Assembly: GCA_027924585.1 (NCBI GenBank)
Contig: BSBM01000643.1
Location: 17,160,501 to 17,224,500 of the forward strand
Source: Larix kaempferi
Lineage: Eukaryota > Streptophyta > Pinopsida > Pinales > Pinaceae
Direction of reading: 5' to 3'
DNA length: 64,000 nt
Positions 33,145-43,275 of the stretch are shown here, piece by piece. Under the pieces are notes generated by a model. The model saw nothing but the letters and a program-made list of their open reading frames with translations, had not been told where the DNA came from and searched no databases. The stretch's first letter is position 1. Each line of letters begins with the position of its first letter. A program made the position numbers and the translations under genes.

Positions 33145-36100
33145 TCACATATGGATAGTTTCCATTTTTTGGTTTTTAACTATTTTTTTGATGGAACTTG
33201 TATCAATTTTATTCGAGATGCACATACTAAATGACTATATTGACAACATATAACATCGGGCTCATAATCTTGAAAGTAGACATAATTTTTAGTCATATGC
33301 GTCTGCTGAAAAAAGTAGCCTTTTAAAATGATGGATCCTCTTTCGTATGTAAATCCGTTGTCGTTTAGTCCTCCAATAACTTCATTTTTCCTTCAGTGCA
33401 TCTCATCAAATAATATTTGACATTTTCGTCGTTGTCTACAGGTGCAATCACAGCGAAAACATCTCCTGCGCAAGTTATGATTGGTGTTAGCGTATTTAAA
33501 TGAATTAAATTGACTATACTTATGGCGATGGATTAGAATGAACAATTGACTTAAAAGTCAAAAACAAGTTTATTACCTTCTCTTACGAGATCTGAAATTC
33601 TATCGCCATCAGACGATATTGCTATTTCTTCTGATTCTAATTCTTCAACACTTGCCAGTGGCATTTTTCCTTTTGGATTAATTTCTGTGTGTCTCCAAGC
33701 TTTTACGTAGTTGTTTGTTATGTTTTCACAAACTTCTGTAGACTCAACATTTTCAATGCAAATATGACAAAAGCATGATTGCTTTCTACTGTCAAATGCA
33801 AACACGTTGTGAAATGATTTTGTTTGAATAGAGTGAAGATCTCTAGTTCCATGTATGGTGCTAGCGTCATATGGTATTGATCTATTTATATCTTGGATCC
33901 CAACAAGCCAAAAAAACCTACACAATAAATAGTGTACATGTACTTAAATGTTAGTATATACATTTTTTTAAATTTTAAGAAATAATATAAATTAAAAAAA
34001 TAGTGGACATACCTGCGCACGTCTTTTGATTGTTGATTATAATCATGGCTTAGATTTAATTGACACCATTGGACAACCTCTGCAGCTGAATGAAATCGTG
34101 CAGAAGAATAGTTCATTTGCCATCTTCGAAGTGCTCTTTTCACGCATGCTCCTGCACCATCATGCTCACCTTTTCCATGCCCAGTTTCAAAGAAATTTCA
34201 GCGATGTTTAATGTTCAGCGCTTTATGAAGTCGACATAACCAAAAAAATGATCGTGAAGATTTAAATTGACCCGCACATCCATCAGACCATATCCAATGC
34301 TCTTTGAATTTGACTTCGCGTTTTTTCAGTGAGTCATAGAAAATATTTTCTATACAATGTTGGACAAAATGTGTGTCGTGTGTACGATCATCGCTGATAT
34401 AGAAGTGATATTCTTTAATCACATCTCGATTGTCACATGTGCTTTCAATGCCATCGACATCCTGTTGAGAATGTCTATATACAACATGGACAAATACCGA
34501 AACTTGGTCAGAGTGATAGTATTCACTCTGTATTTCTTTTTGTGCAGCAAATGTATAGTTTTCAACAAAATCAACCACCGACAAAATTGTTCCGGGTGGA
34601 AAAATTTCACGAGACTGTTTGAATTGAAGATCTTGCCATCGTGCTCTATGTGAATGCTGGGTGTATTTATAAATTTCGCTTTCAAATTTTTTGAGAAAAT
34701 CTGTGACGCATATCTTGTCTTCTAGCAAATCAATTCTTTTGGAATGTGAATCACTAGAACTTGTATTATAGTTGATGTATTCGTATCTCTTCCAATCAAC
34801 ATTTACATTTGACAACGATTGATCATTATCGATAGGATATTTATTGTGGAATAACACCAAATTTCCACAATGATGACAATGTTTTCCATTGACACATTTC
34901 TTTGAATAAAATACTTCATCGTGATTTCTCTCACATAAAATTTGAGATATGAATTCACGTATGGTCGGCGGAGGTGGTGAATTTGTCCAAAACTTTTTAC
35001 CAAATTCAAGAAACGTGTCATAATATAACTGAAATTGCACATGATAACGGCAACAACATGTATCACGTATAGTTATAGGTCGAACATACCATGGTTTTTG
35101 TTGCACAAATGTAGTGATTGATATATTAATTCCACGATGATCTTCCTTGAATTTATTGAACAATTGTACTTGTGTCATGTCCATTATATGTTTTGGTTGG
35201 CTTTCATATACATTTCGTGATATTCTTTTGCGTATCACATCTCTTGAATTTGGTGAAACTCGAGCATGTTGCAACCAATATTCTCGTACAATATCTTTAA
35301 CACCTGCTCCTAATCTATCTTTGTAAGGTTGTCTACAAATAATTGCCCAACAAGCAAGTTCATTATTTTCATCTATTTGCATTCTGAATTTGCTATGTTT
35401 GTATAATGTCTTTCTTGATGTTCCAACTGCTTTTGCTAGTTCTGTTGTCAAACGCTTTTGTTTAGTACTAGCTGAAAGAATTTCTGTATGAATTGCTTTA
35501 CGTGCAGCACTGATATCTTTCTTCCTGGATTTTTCAAATTTTTTTATTGCATCACCTATATTTTCCATCACATTTTGTTTCAATTTCGACTCTTTTGTTG
35601 CTTTGTGAATACCCAATAATGATGTAGCACCTTCTAACTTCTTGGACACTAATAAACATCTCAAAATTTGTGCTTGTCCTGCTATTGAGTAATCCTTGAG
35701 AACTTCATCATAAAATTTTGTAGCACGATATCGTGCAACATGTATTGGTAGTTTTTCTCCATATTTGTCGCAATCAATGTCTTCTAACATTTCATCATCA
35801 ATAGTAAAAGTACCTATACATCAAGTTAAATTTAATTTAACATATATCAAAAAATAAAATTCATTATAAAAAAATGAATTTGGAAAATATATGATATATA
35901 CATACCAGGTCCAACTTCTGGATCTTGAACTTGATCTTCAATATTGATTTCATCGGCATTAGCATGTAAATCACTATTTACATCTTCTACAATGTTCTTT
36001 TCAACTTCAATTTGTTCTTCTTGTACTCTATTTTCAATTTCCATTTCTTCAACATTATCATGTAAATCTGTATTTATATCTTCAATAGTTCTCTCTTCCG

Positions 36101-36212
36101 TTTCGGCAACCCTTTGTTTTTTGGCAATATATCTGAGTTTTTGTTTCTTTCTATTATCATCATCATCACGTTTACGATCAGCTTTTCTTTGACGTTTTTT
36201 CTTATTGCCCAT
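33145..36212 (-). pseudogene. Sola-like transposase gene, nearly intact, about 922 residues
   Basis: Exons on the minus strand: 36212-35906, 35813-34013, 33917-33577 and 33465-33145. All three introns are GT-AG and 92-111 nt long. The N-terminus is very basic (MGNKKKRQRKADRKR), then acidic. A helix-turn-helix-like segment follows (ELAKAVGTSRKTLYKHSKFR), then a cysteine pattern (CVNGKHCHHCG). A catalytic-like core comes next: VVDFVENYTF, ISDDRTHDTHFV, WSDGCAGQFKS and HGKGEHDGAGACVKRAL. Asp residues in the first, third and last motifs make a plausible DDD triad. Then come FFWLVGIQDI, a second cysteine motif (CFCHIC) and RCTEGK. Two defects are seen. An in-frame TGA (34,198-34,200) lies just before the last core motif. 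A 1-nt excess in an A-run near 33,385 occurs before the final 80 residues. It probably cut and moved this element. Sola is my best family guess; another DDE/D family is possible. Confidence 0.72.
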
Positions 36213-36879
36213 GGTTGTTTAATCTATAGACGATAAATTAAAGAATCATGTTACTTTATAGTAAAAATAAATAAATTAAGATTTAAAAACATTTACGGAA
36301 TTTATAAAAACATGAACTGAAATTTACTTTACCTTATAAAAATTTTGTAAGAGTCTTTTGAATAAGATTTCTTTGGAATTAACTTTCCTTTGAAAAAACT
36401 CTCTGAACAAAAATCTTCTTTGGAAAATAATAAAAACACCTTGTGCCAAGGAAAAAAATAAAAACACCTTGTAAATAAATCTTTGTTGTAAAAATCATTG
36501 CAAAAATACTTCTTTGAAAAAATATCTACGAAAAAAACCACTAGAAAAAAGTACTTTGAATAAAAACTTATTTATAAATATATCTGGGAAAAAATCATTG
36601 TAAATAAATAACTCTTTGAAAAAAAACCCATTTCAAAAAAATAAGAAGTAGAAAATTACCTTGCAAAAAATCCTTTGCAAAATACCTTAGCAACATAACT
36701 ATTTGAAAAAACTCATTTGAAATAAATAAGAAGTGCAAAACTACTTTGGAAAAAAATCATTTGCAAAATACCTTAGCAAAACAACTATTTGAAAAAACCT
36801 CTTTCAATTAAATAAAAAGTGCAAAGCTACTTTGAAAAAAACCCATCCTTGCAAAGAACCTCCTTGCAAACATGTCTAA
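36213..36879. other. AT-rich leader region of the transposase gene
   Basis: No ORF of interest. The sequence is built from degenerate words such as CTTTGAAAAAA and TTGCAAAATACC, and appears to be an eroded continuation of the 146-bp tandem repeats next to it. It should hold the promoter and 5' UTR of the minus-strand gene. Confidence 0.45.
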
Positions 36880-37290
36880 GAAAAGAAATATTTGGAAAAA
36901 ACTTCTTGCAAATATGCCTTAGAAAAAAATCACCTTCAATGTGCCTTTGGAAAAAAGAAGAAACATACTTTGTAAAAACCTCCTTTTGCAAAAAATGTCT
37001 TCTTTGTAAAAATGCAATAAGAAAAGGGATATTTTGGAAAAACTCCTTGCAAATATGCCTTAGAAAAAAAAACTCCTTCAATGTGCCTTTTGTAAAAAAG
37101 AAGAAGAAACATACCTTGTAAAAACCTTCTTTTGCAAAAAATGTCTTATTTGTAAAAATGCAATAAGAAAAGAGATATTTTGGAAAAACTCCTTGCAAAT
37201 ATGCCTTAGAAAAAAAAACTCCTTCAATGTGCCTTTTGTAAAGAAGAAGAAGAAACATACCTTGTAAAAACCTCCTTTTGCAAAAATTAT
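36880..37290. repeat. Three tandem units of about 141-146 bp upstream of the transposase
   Basis: Units begin GAAAAG at 36,880, 37,021 and 37,167 (the last is incomplete). Each has CTCCTTGCAAATATGCCTTAG-like sequence, CTTCAATGTGCCTTT and AACATAC(C/T)TTGTAAAAACC. On the minus strand the last block reads ACAAGGTATGTTTC in two units, a strong match to a plant 5' splice site. The units could be alternative first exons or leader introns, or simply an unstable tandem repeat. Confidence 0.85.
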
Positions 37291-37434
37291 CTCCTCCTTC
37301 CGAAATTAGTTTGACAAAAAAATGCGAAGTTCAAACATGCGAAAATAATGAAGTAACTTTAGGTTTATTTATATGAGTATAAAAAATAGATATATTTTTT
37401 TTTTTTCCGGCCGACGTGATTTTTTTCCGTTTAG

Positions 37435-37535
37435 TTATTCGGCCGAATAACTTTCTCCATATTTTACGGCGCCGTTACGGAAAACCGTTATTCGGCCGAA
37501 TAATTATTCGGCCGAATAATTATTCGGCCGAATAA
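37435..37535. repeat. Right-end array of TTATTCGGCCGAATAA
   Basis: One perfect copy lies at 37,435-37,450 and three perfect copies run head to tail at 37,488-37,535 (48 bp). Between them are ACGGCGCCGT and CCGTTACGG motifs like the TAACGG motifs beside the left array. The pairing of the two motif families at both ends is the main argument for a single element. Confidence 0.92.
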
Positions 37536-38329
37536 CCTCTGAAACATGAAAGATTCAGATCTCTGCAAAATTTTCAGGTTTCTCCATTTTCGGAAGGAGA
37601 AAACCACCTCTTACACAACAAAACGAATGTCGGACTTCATACCAGTAGATTCATCATTGAATCTACTTTACGAGGGTATAAATTTTGTTGTATATAGATG
37701 AGAACTGATATTTTTTATGTTTTATATTCATAACATGTGTCGAGTTATGATTCAGCTCTTTAAAAAAACAGCGAAAAGAAAAATCCATAACTTTGAAAAT
37801 ACAACACCAAAAAAATCGAAAAAAGTGTGGGATTCTTTATTGACGTGTCTACTTCAAAAGGGTGTTCGTAGATTTTTTGCTTTTATAGCGGATTGAGAGA
37901 AAAGTGGTGCAACAAAAAGGTTGTTGAAAATCGACTGAGTTTCCCCATTGATCGACTTTAAAAAAATATAATAATTAGTATAGAGATCCATTGGATGCAA
38001 ACTTATAGTCAGGCTCTAGTACATTGTGTGTAGATTGTCGTAGCATTTTCTGTTTTTGCAAAATACAAGTCTAACAACGATTTTAGTGGTGCAACAAATC
38101 ATAACTCTTTTGTAGTCTTTTCATTTTATAAGAACACACTGTCAAACATTTGCGAAATCGACATATCAAATCTCAATAAAAAAAGTTGAAAAAATTATGA
38201 GTAGAAAGCTAACATAATTCTACAAAAGTTTTCTTTTTACGGCAAAGTGAAATTTTAAACAGAAATATCACTTTTGTTCGCCCGAAGTTGAAAAACAAGA
38301 AAAAACCAGAATTATTTTCTCACGAGACC
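37536..38329. other. AT-rich sequence between right array and candidate right end
   Basis: No ORF or array is visible. A TAGTG at 38,084-38,088 (GATTTTAGTG) resembles the reverse complement of CACTAATGTC at 26,311-26,320 and marks an alternative right end. Neither choice shows a target duplication. Confidence 0.4.
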
Positions 38330-38365
38330 CCCCAAAATAGACACCCATCTTCATTTTTTCACCCC
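38330..38365 (-). repeat. Candidate right terminal inverted repeat
   Basis: Read on the minus strand from 38,365 the sequence starts GGGGTGAAAAAATGAAGATGGGT and aligns with 26,321-26,357. An outer-to-inner match TTCTCAC also recurs inside both ends, with a spacing difference of about 10 bp. Confidence 0.4.
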
Positions 38366-40906
38366 AGAGGGATGAATGCTTTTCAGTACATAGAAGAATA
38401 TCTTAGTCAATTGAACCTCTCAAAGGAAGAAGAAGCTCTGTATGACACTCATCAAGTGATTTCCAAGCAGAGGGTAGAGAATAATGATTTCATCAAGTGA
38501 TTTCATTTAGTCATCTTAGAGGTTGCTTTTGTTCTCATCTCTTTCCTTCAAGTCATTTAAAAAAAAGTTCGCAACAGGATTTGGAAAATTTTCAAGTAAC
38601 AACGGATGTGTTGCACCCATGTTAGGGGAGAGTTCAGATGCTTTCCATGCTGCGATGATGATTTATATTTGAGACCTGATCTTTTCTAGCACAAAATGGA
38701 AAGTGCGTGTAGTGCCTCTTTTTAAATTCCAAAAGCATTACAGTTTGGCCAAATATGTCATCCCATTTGCACATGCAAGTTGCAAATTGATATGCAAACC
38801 GTTAATCTCATAATTTCCTTTGGCTAAGTTGTTGCGATAGGATACGAGGCACCCTTCCATCAAATCACCTCCCAAGACTTGCACCTAGCCCCAATCATAT
38901 TTTAATGCCTACATGGGAATGGAAGTCTAAAAAGTAAAAAGCATTAATCGTGAACAATTTCCTTTGGCTAATCTGTTGTGATAAGAGGTATTCTTTTGTA
39001 AAAATCACCCAATACTTGCAGATAAGGGTTTCAACTAACCCTTATTGTTGTTTTGTGCCTGATGGGAAGTGAAGGCGTTAAAGAGAAACCCCTATTAAGA
39101 AGCACTTTCTTTATGCTAAGTTGTTGCAACAGAGGAGTTGAACCAACTAAAGGTAAACCATTAATCACAAATACTTTCCTTTGTTGATATGTAATTATAT
39201 TCACGTTGTTATTGTTGCCACCTCTCCAAGAAATATATCATATCGATATAAATGTCTCCTTGTTGAGAGCTTTGAATGTGGTTCAACAAAATGTCTCCTT
39301 GTTTAATAGTTGCTTGATAAAGATCATTTTTTCGCATTTGGCCTGTTAGTTTCCAGAACAACAAAAAGTTTATTTATTTTGCAGTGAAGCTTACCTATAG
39401 CTATGAAGCGAGAGAGTTTTCTACACATAGAGAAAGAAACACGCACAATTTGATTCAAAGATATAAGCATTGCTTAACTTCTTAATGTTTCATATCTGGA
39501 AAGTCGTTTACCTAAATGTTCAAGCCCTCCTATTAATAAGCATAGTAGGATCATGAAAAATTGATAACAACATAAAATGCATTGTATTCTTAGATATTTC
39601 AGACTGTTCACATGTCAATAAAAGCAACATTGACACCAAAAGATCTTTCCATAGTCTCCATGGCTACATTCTTCTAGGATTCTAGAAACTGAGAATACAC
39701 AACAGTGCAGATTTCTCTCATGCAATATCGAAAATGTGGATGCAAGTAGTGATCCAATCTTATTTGATTTGTGAGGCCCGCTGCGGACAACACAATAATT
39801 GGGTTTAGAGTTCATATCAGTGCCCCATGTAGGTAATCGGGAATGCAAATTACCAAAGTATAGAGACAGAGAGAGCAACACATCTAGAGATGTTAAAATT
39901 CTAGCAACTTCTAAAAATCACCTAATAAAAAAATCCCGAATATGCAATATATTACTAGAACAGATTTTAATTAAATTTTTTCCTCCCTAATCCATTATAG
40001 ATCCATCATGGAGGTCTCTATTAAAATTATCAGGATAAACTCGGTGAAGAATACGAATCACTGACTTATTATGGGTTGTCTATTTCTTTGGATTCTCGTC
40101 TGTGGGATAATGGTAATAAGGTGCTGTAAGACAAAATATTTGGGCTTTGTACATTTGATCAAAGTTTGTTGAAGGTTGAGTTCTGGAGGTTTTTTTTGGA
40201 TGCTTTATTTGCATCCTTTTTCAGCCATATTCGCTAGTAACATGGAACATATCTAGTGTGTTATTTTCGCACATTTTATCCTTGTCATTGTCTGGTATAA
40301 CTTTGACAATATTACATTGTTTGGTTTGGTTTAACTTTGACAATCTTAACCAAATTAATGTGTATAATATCTTAGTCAAGGTCGTTTTTATCGTTGTGGA
40401 ATTTCTAAAACTTCTTGGGGACGATAGCTCTGATCTGACTAGATAAAATTGTGTATAGCGGAAGTGCATAGGACATCTTGTAATTCAAAATACGATGGCA
40501 TGTTGAAACTTGATGCTCAATACCAAGTGGATACAACCACCCCGTTTTTAATATTTATCTTGTAAATTATTTAATACAAATGCTTCAAATTAAATTTTGA
40601 GGAACACGAAATAAACTTGTACAATAAAGTAAAATCCCTGATTTTTTTATTGAAATTAAGTATAAGATTAAACGCCCTTACCTTTAATAGACAAAGGATT
40701 TGAAATGGAATTCACATCCAATCACTATTGGCTGCAATTTTTCCATACCCTTCTCCATCTATCTTCCCAAAATATTCCTAGGCTGACATTCCTTTGAAGA
40801 TACTACTCCCCTCACTGAACCTCAATGGTACACAATTGAGCAAATCAGATGCAACAAACCTCAGAATCAGAATCACTGCAAATTGGTACAAAACGAAGAC
40901 AACTAA
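38366..40906. other. Non-coding stretch
   Basis: No gene that I can support. The minus frame at 39,615-39,881 (SNKIGSLLASTFSILHERN) looks protein-like but matches nothing I know and has no splice support. The rest is AT-rich. Confidence 0.4.
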
Positions 40907-41185
40907 TCAGTTGCAACAGTAGTTGCTTGACATTTGAAGAAAAAATAAAATCGATACAACTATTCCAAGTCTAATATATGCCTTCATTCTATCACGTTTT
41001 GACCAATAAATAGACAGTTGAGATGAGAAACAAGTCCATGCATTGAAAATATTAACTTCAATTTTATGCTCTTGATTAGTAGAAGAAGAAATTGAAGAGG
41101 CAGCTCCAAACAAAATGTTTTTCTCCCTTGATTGATTGGCCTTCATGAGGGCTTGATTGGCCTCCATGAGGGCCTTTTCCAACAA
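40907..41185 (-). CDS. Short ORF with C-terminal hydrophobic segment, unknown
   Basis: A 92-residue frame begins with a duplicated word (LMEANQALMKANQ). It has a polar middle (SSISSSTNQEHK) and a hydrophobic stretch near the C-terminus (RLGIVVSILFFLQM) that could anchor it in a membrane. Upstream an ATG frame (MEIHNSTQSI) could join only through an unseen intron. It may be the tail-anchor end of a longer decayed gene. I do not recognise it. Confidence 0.2.
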   Translation of the reverse strand: MLEKALMEANQALMKANQSREKNILFGAASSISSSTNQEHKIEVNIFNAWTCFSSQLSIYWSKRDRMKAYIRLGIVVSILFFLQMSSNYCCN

Positions 41186-41499
41186 GAGATTAACCTATGG
41201 ATTGAGTTGAATTATGAATTTCCATGGCGATTGGCGATGACCAAACCAATGGCTCTCCAACACAGAGATTCAGTTAGGTTGCACAGGAAGAGTGTTTGTA
41301 TTTAATGGATACAACATATGAGATGTGACCACCAAGTAAAACACATTAATTAGTAGTCTATGACAATTTCTTCGATGGGTAAATTATTTCTCTTTTTTTC
41401 TATTACAATAATCATATCCATAAACAAACTAATCATATAGTAAACTTTGAGACTAAACAAAGGTAATGAGGTAAATCCAGAGAGAGCGTTAAACAAGTT

Positions 41500-41625
41500 C
41501 TCACCGAGATAGATGCATCTATCTCACTAAAGGCGGTCATCCCCCTAAGCCAACAAGTCTTGCACATAATCCAAGAAGCTTCCTCGAGCAATGAGGTGCA
41601 GAGGTGTGCTCCTTGGATGTCTATA
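41500..41625 (-). pseudogene. Ankyrin-repeat fragment, XBAT-like
   Basis: One minus-strand frame reads HPRSTPLHLIARGSFLDYV and QDLLA, a stop, then GDDRL and two more stops. TPLHLAAxxG...LL is the ankyrin repeat signature. The A-x-GxDRL ending resembles the last ankyrin repeat of plant XB3/XBAT ankyrin-RING ubiquitin ligases. Only about 40 residues survive. No RING domain is found nearby. It is a relic exon or a captured piece. Confidence 0.4.
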
Positions 41626-42929
41626 AGGAAAAGGAATACAAACATTTGTGGGTTTGATTAAATCTTGGTGTGGAGAAGGCATCTTGCTTAGACAAACGAA
41701 GAATTTGAAATTTTTTTCTTTCAATTCCAGATAGAGCACATGTTGTTCAATAAAGAAAGATCTATTTGGCACAATTTTTGAATAAATACGCTCAATTTTC
41801 ATGAAATAGTAGATGTTATTAACATGAAGAGTGATATCTCAGATGTGACAAATATGGTTTTAATGACACAAAGGAACTAATTACAAACTGGGTGACTTTG
41901 TCTCTCGCCCATGAGCTCCAGTGGTTGCAAAAACTAAAGCCACAATTCAACATCAATTAAACAACAACTGCATGTCTCATTCGGGTTGCAAGATGTAATG
42001 ATGTGGTTACAACCCCATCTCTCAAGTTTACAAACCAAGCAAATCCCATGCATATTCAACTCATAGGCCCATCTCGGTTTCAGAAACATGTGGTCAACCT
42101 ATAAAATATTACGGTGATTCCATGAAGATGGGTAACTCTTTTTGGCCAAATATGGCAATGAAAAACATAAATTTTACCCATGTTTTAAATTGAAGCCCTC
42201 GAAACTCATATTTTCCACATGAATTTCGACATGCGGTTAAAAAATGAAATGTAGAGAATTATGTTGGATTTCCAATGATATTTTTTTTGAAATATACCAA
42301 TTTCATTTATCGTGTCAAATTTTCATTTAATGAAACGCGTGTACTTTAAAATTTGAAGAGCAATTAACAAGTGGTTTGTGTGTGTGCACAATAATTTAAT
42401 GTTAAAGTAATAATTTTAAAAAATGAAATATGCGAATATGATATAGACAGAATGCACTAGTGCTTACATATTTTTCTTTTAATTTTTCTCGAAAAATTAT
42501 ATTTATTATTATTTTTCAAAACTGACGAATGAATATTTCAGTCTCATTTTGCACACATGTGTGTGTGTGCACCAAATCTTTTGATTGTTTACATAATTTG
42601 CAAGACTAAAAATACCCTTTTGAAGAGGACGCACTTATCTAGTGCTTGTGCATTTTTATAAATTTTTTGGATGTGTATTTTGAATGTTGTTGACTTATCT
42701 TTGAGCTCAATTGAAGTTGTCGACGGGGTTTTTTAGAGCAAGTTTTAGTAGAAATTTAAAAACAAAAGACATATGAAGACAACAATTCATAAATTTTATG
42801 TATATGGATAGAGGATTCATTGACAAATCCAATGGTATCAAGTCCTCCCATTAATGTGCATTTAATGACATAGTTTAAGCCTCTGAAAGGAAGACACAAC
42901 TTTCTTTCTGCAGTGAAAAGGGCTCTCGG

Positions 42930-43275
42930 CTTGGTTTTAGGCCCTCAATCGAGGTATTTGAAATACCTTGCTTGAGGGATAAATGAAACCTCGATCAAGG
43001 GTTCTACATAAACCTCGATCGAGGTACGTTAAAACCATTGATCGAGCAAATTGCTTGATCGAGGGCCTAAAAAACAGGTTGCAGGCCTTTTTTATTTTTT
43101 TCAAAAGCTAGATCTAGCTTTCAAAAGCTAGATTGATCTTTCGAAAGCTAGATCAAGCTTTTAAAAGCTAGATCGAGGTCTTGCTTCAACCCTCGATCGA
43201 GGTATTGTCAAGCCCGCGATCGAGGTATTTTAAAACTCTCGATCGAGGTTTTAAACCTTGATCGAGGGCTTGAAA
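42930..43275. repeat. Foldback array of CCTCGATCGAGG and AAAGCTAGATCTAGCTTT palindromes
   Basis: About 345 bp consist of variants of CCTCGATCGAGGTATT and, in the centre, of AAAAGCTAGATC(T/A)AGCTTT. Perfect CCTCGATCGAGG copies are at 43,013-43,024 and 43,191-43,202. A hairpin CCCTCAA..AGGTATTT / AAATACCT..TTGAGGG spans about 42,943-42,980. The two outer ends are also imperfect inverted copies of each other. It is a MITE-like or foldback structure with no ORF. Confidence 0.8.

Larger units (their letters stand above)
26321..38365. mobile_element. Candidate 12 kb DNA transposon, Sola-like, two convergent genes
   Basis: Several things point to one element. A multi-exon transposase-like gene (33,145-36,212, minus) converges with an unknown multi-exon gene (29,172-31,396, plus). 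Arrays of TTATTCGGCCGAATAA lie near both ends (26,387-26,490 and 37,435-37,535), each beside CCGTTA/TAACGG motifs. Imperfect inverted ends lie further out: left from 26,321 GGGGTGGAAACGCGAAGGTG, right (reverse strand from 38,365) GGGGTGAAAAAATGAAGATG. Over 35 aligned positions about 25 match, with one gap. No target duplication is visible, so the exact limits are uncertain. No other transposon is seen inside. Class: the transposase pattern (FVENY, WSDGCAGQF, GKGEHDG) recalls Sola DDD transposases. That assignment is from memory of the family and is unverified. Confidence 0.6.

Noticed and set aside
36827-37258. 143-residue minus-strand frame as a gene
   Set aside because: It is the translation of the 141-146 bp tandem repeats, made of repeated Phe/Lys-rich words.
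26311-38088. CACTA at 26,311-26,315 and TAGTG at 38,084-38,088 as ends of a CACTA (En/Spm) element
   Set aside because: The ends agree for about 8 of 10 bases, but no 3-bp target duplication is present (TCG against GTG) and the transposase lacks TNP2 features. Kept only as an alternative boundary.
39615-39881. 88-residue minus-strand frame as a gene
   Set aside because: The composition is protein-like, but there is no recognisable family, no clear start context and no intron support.
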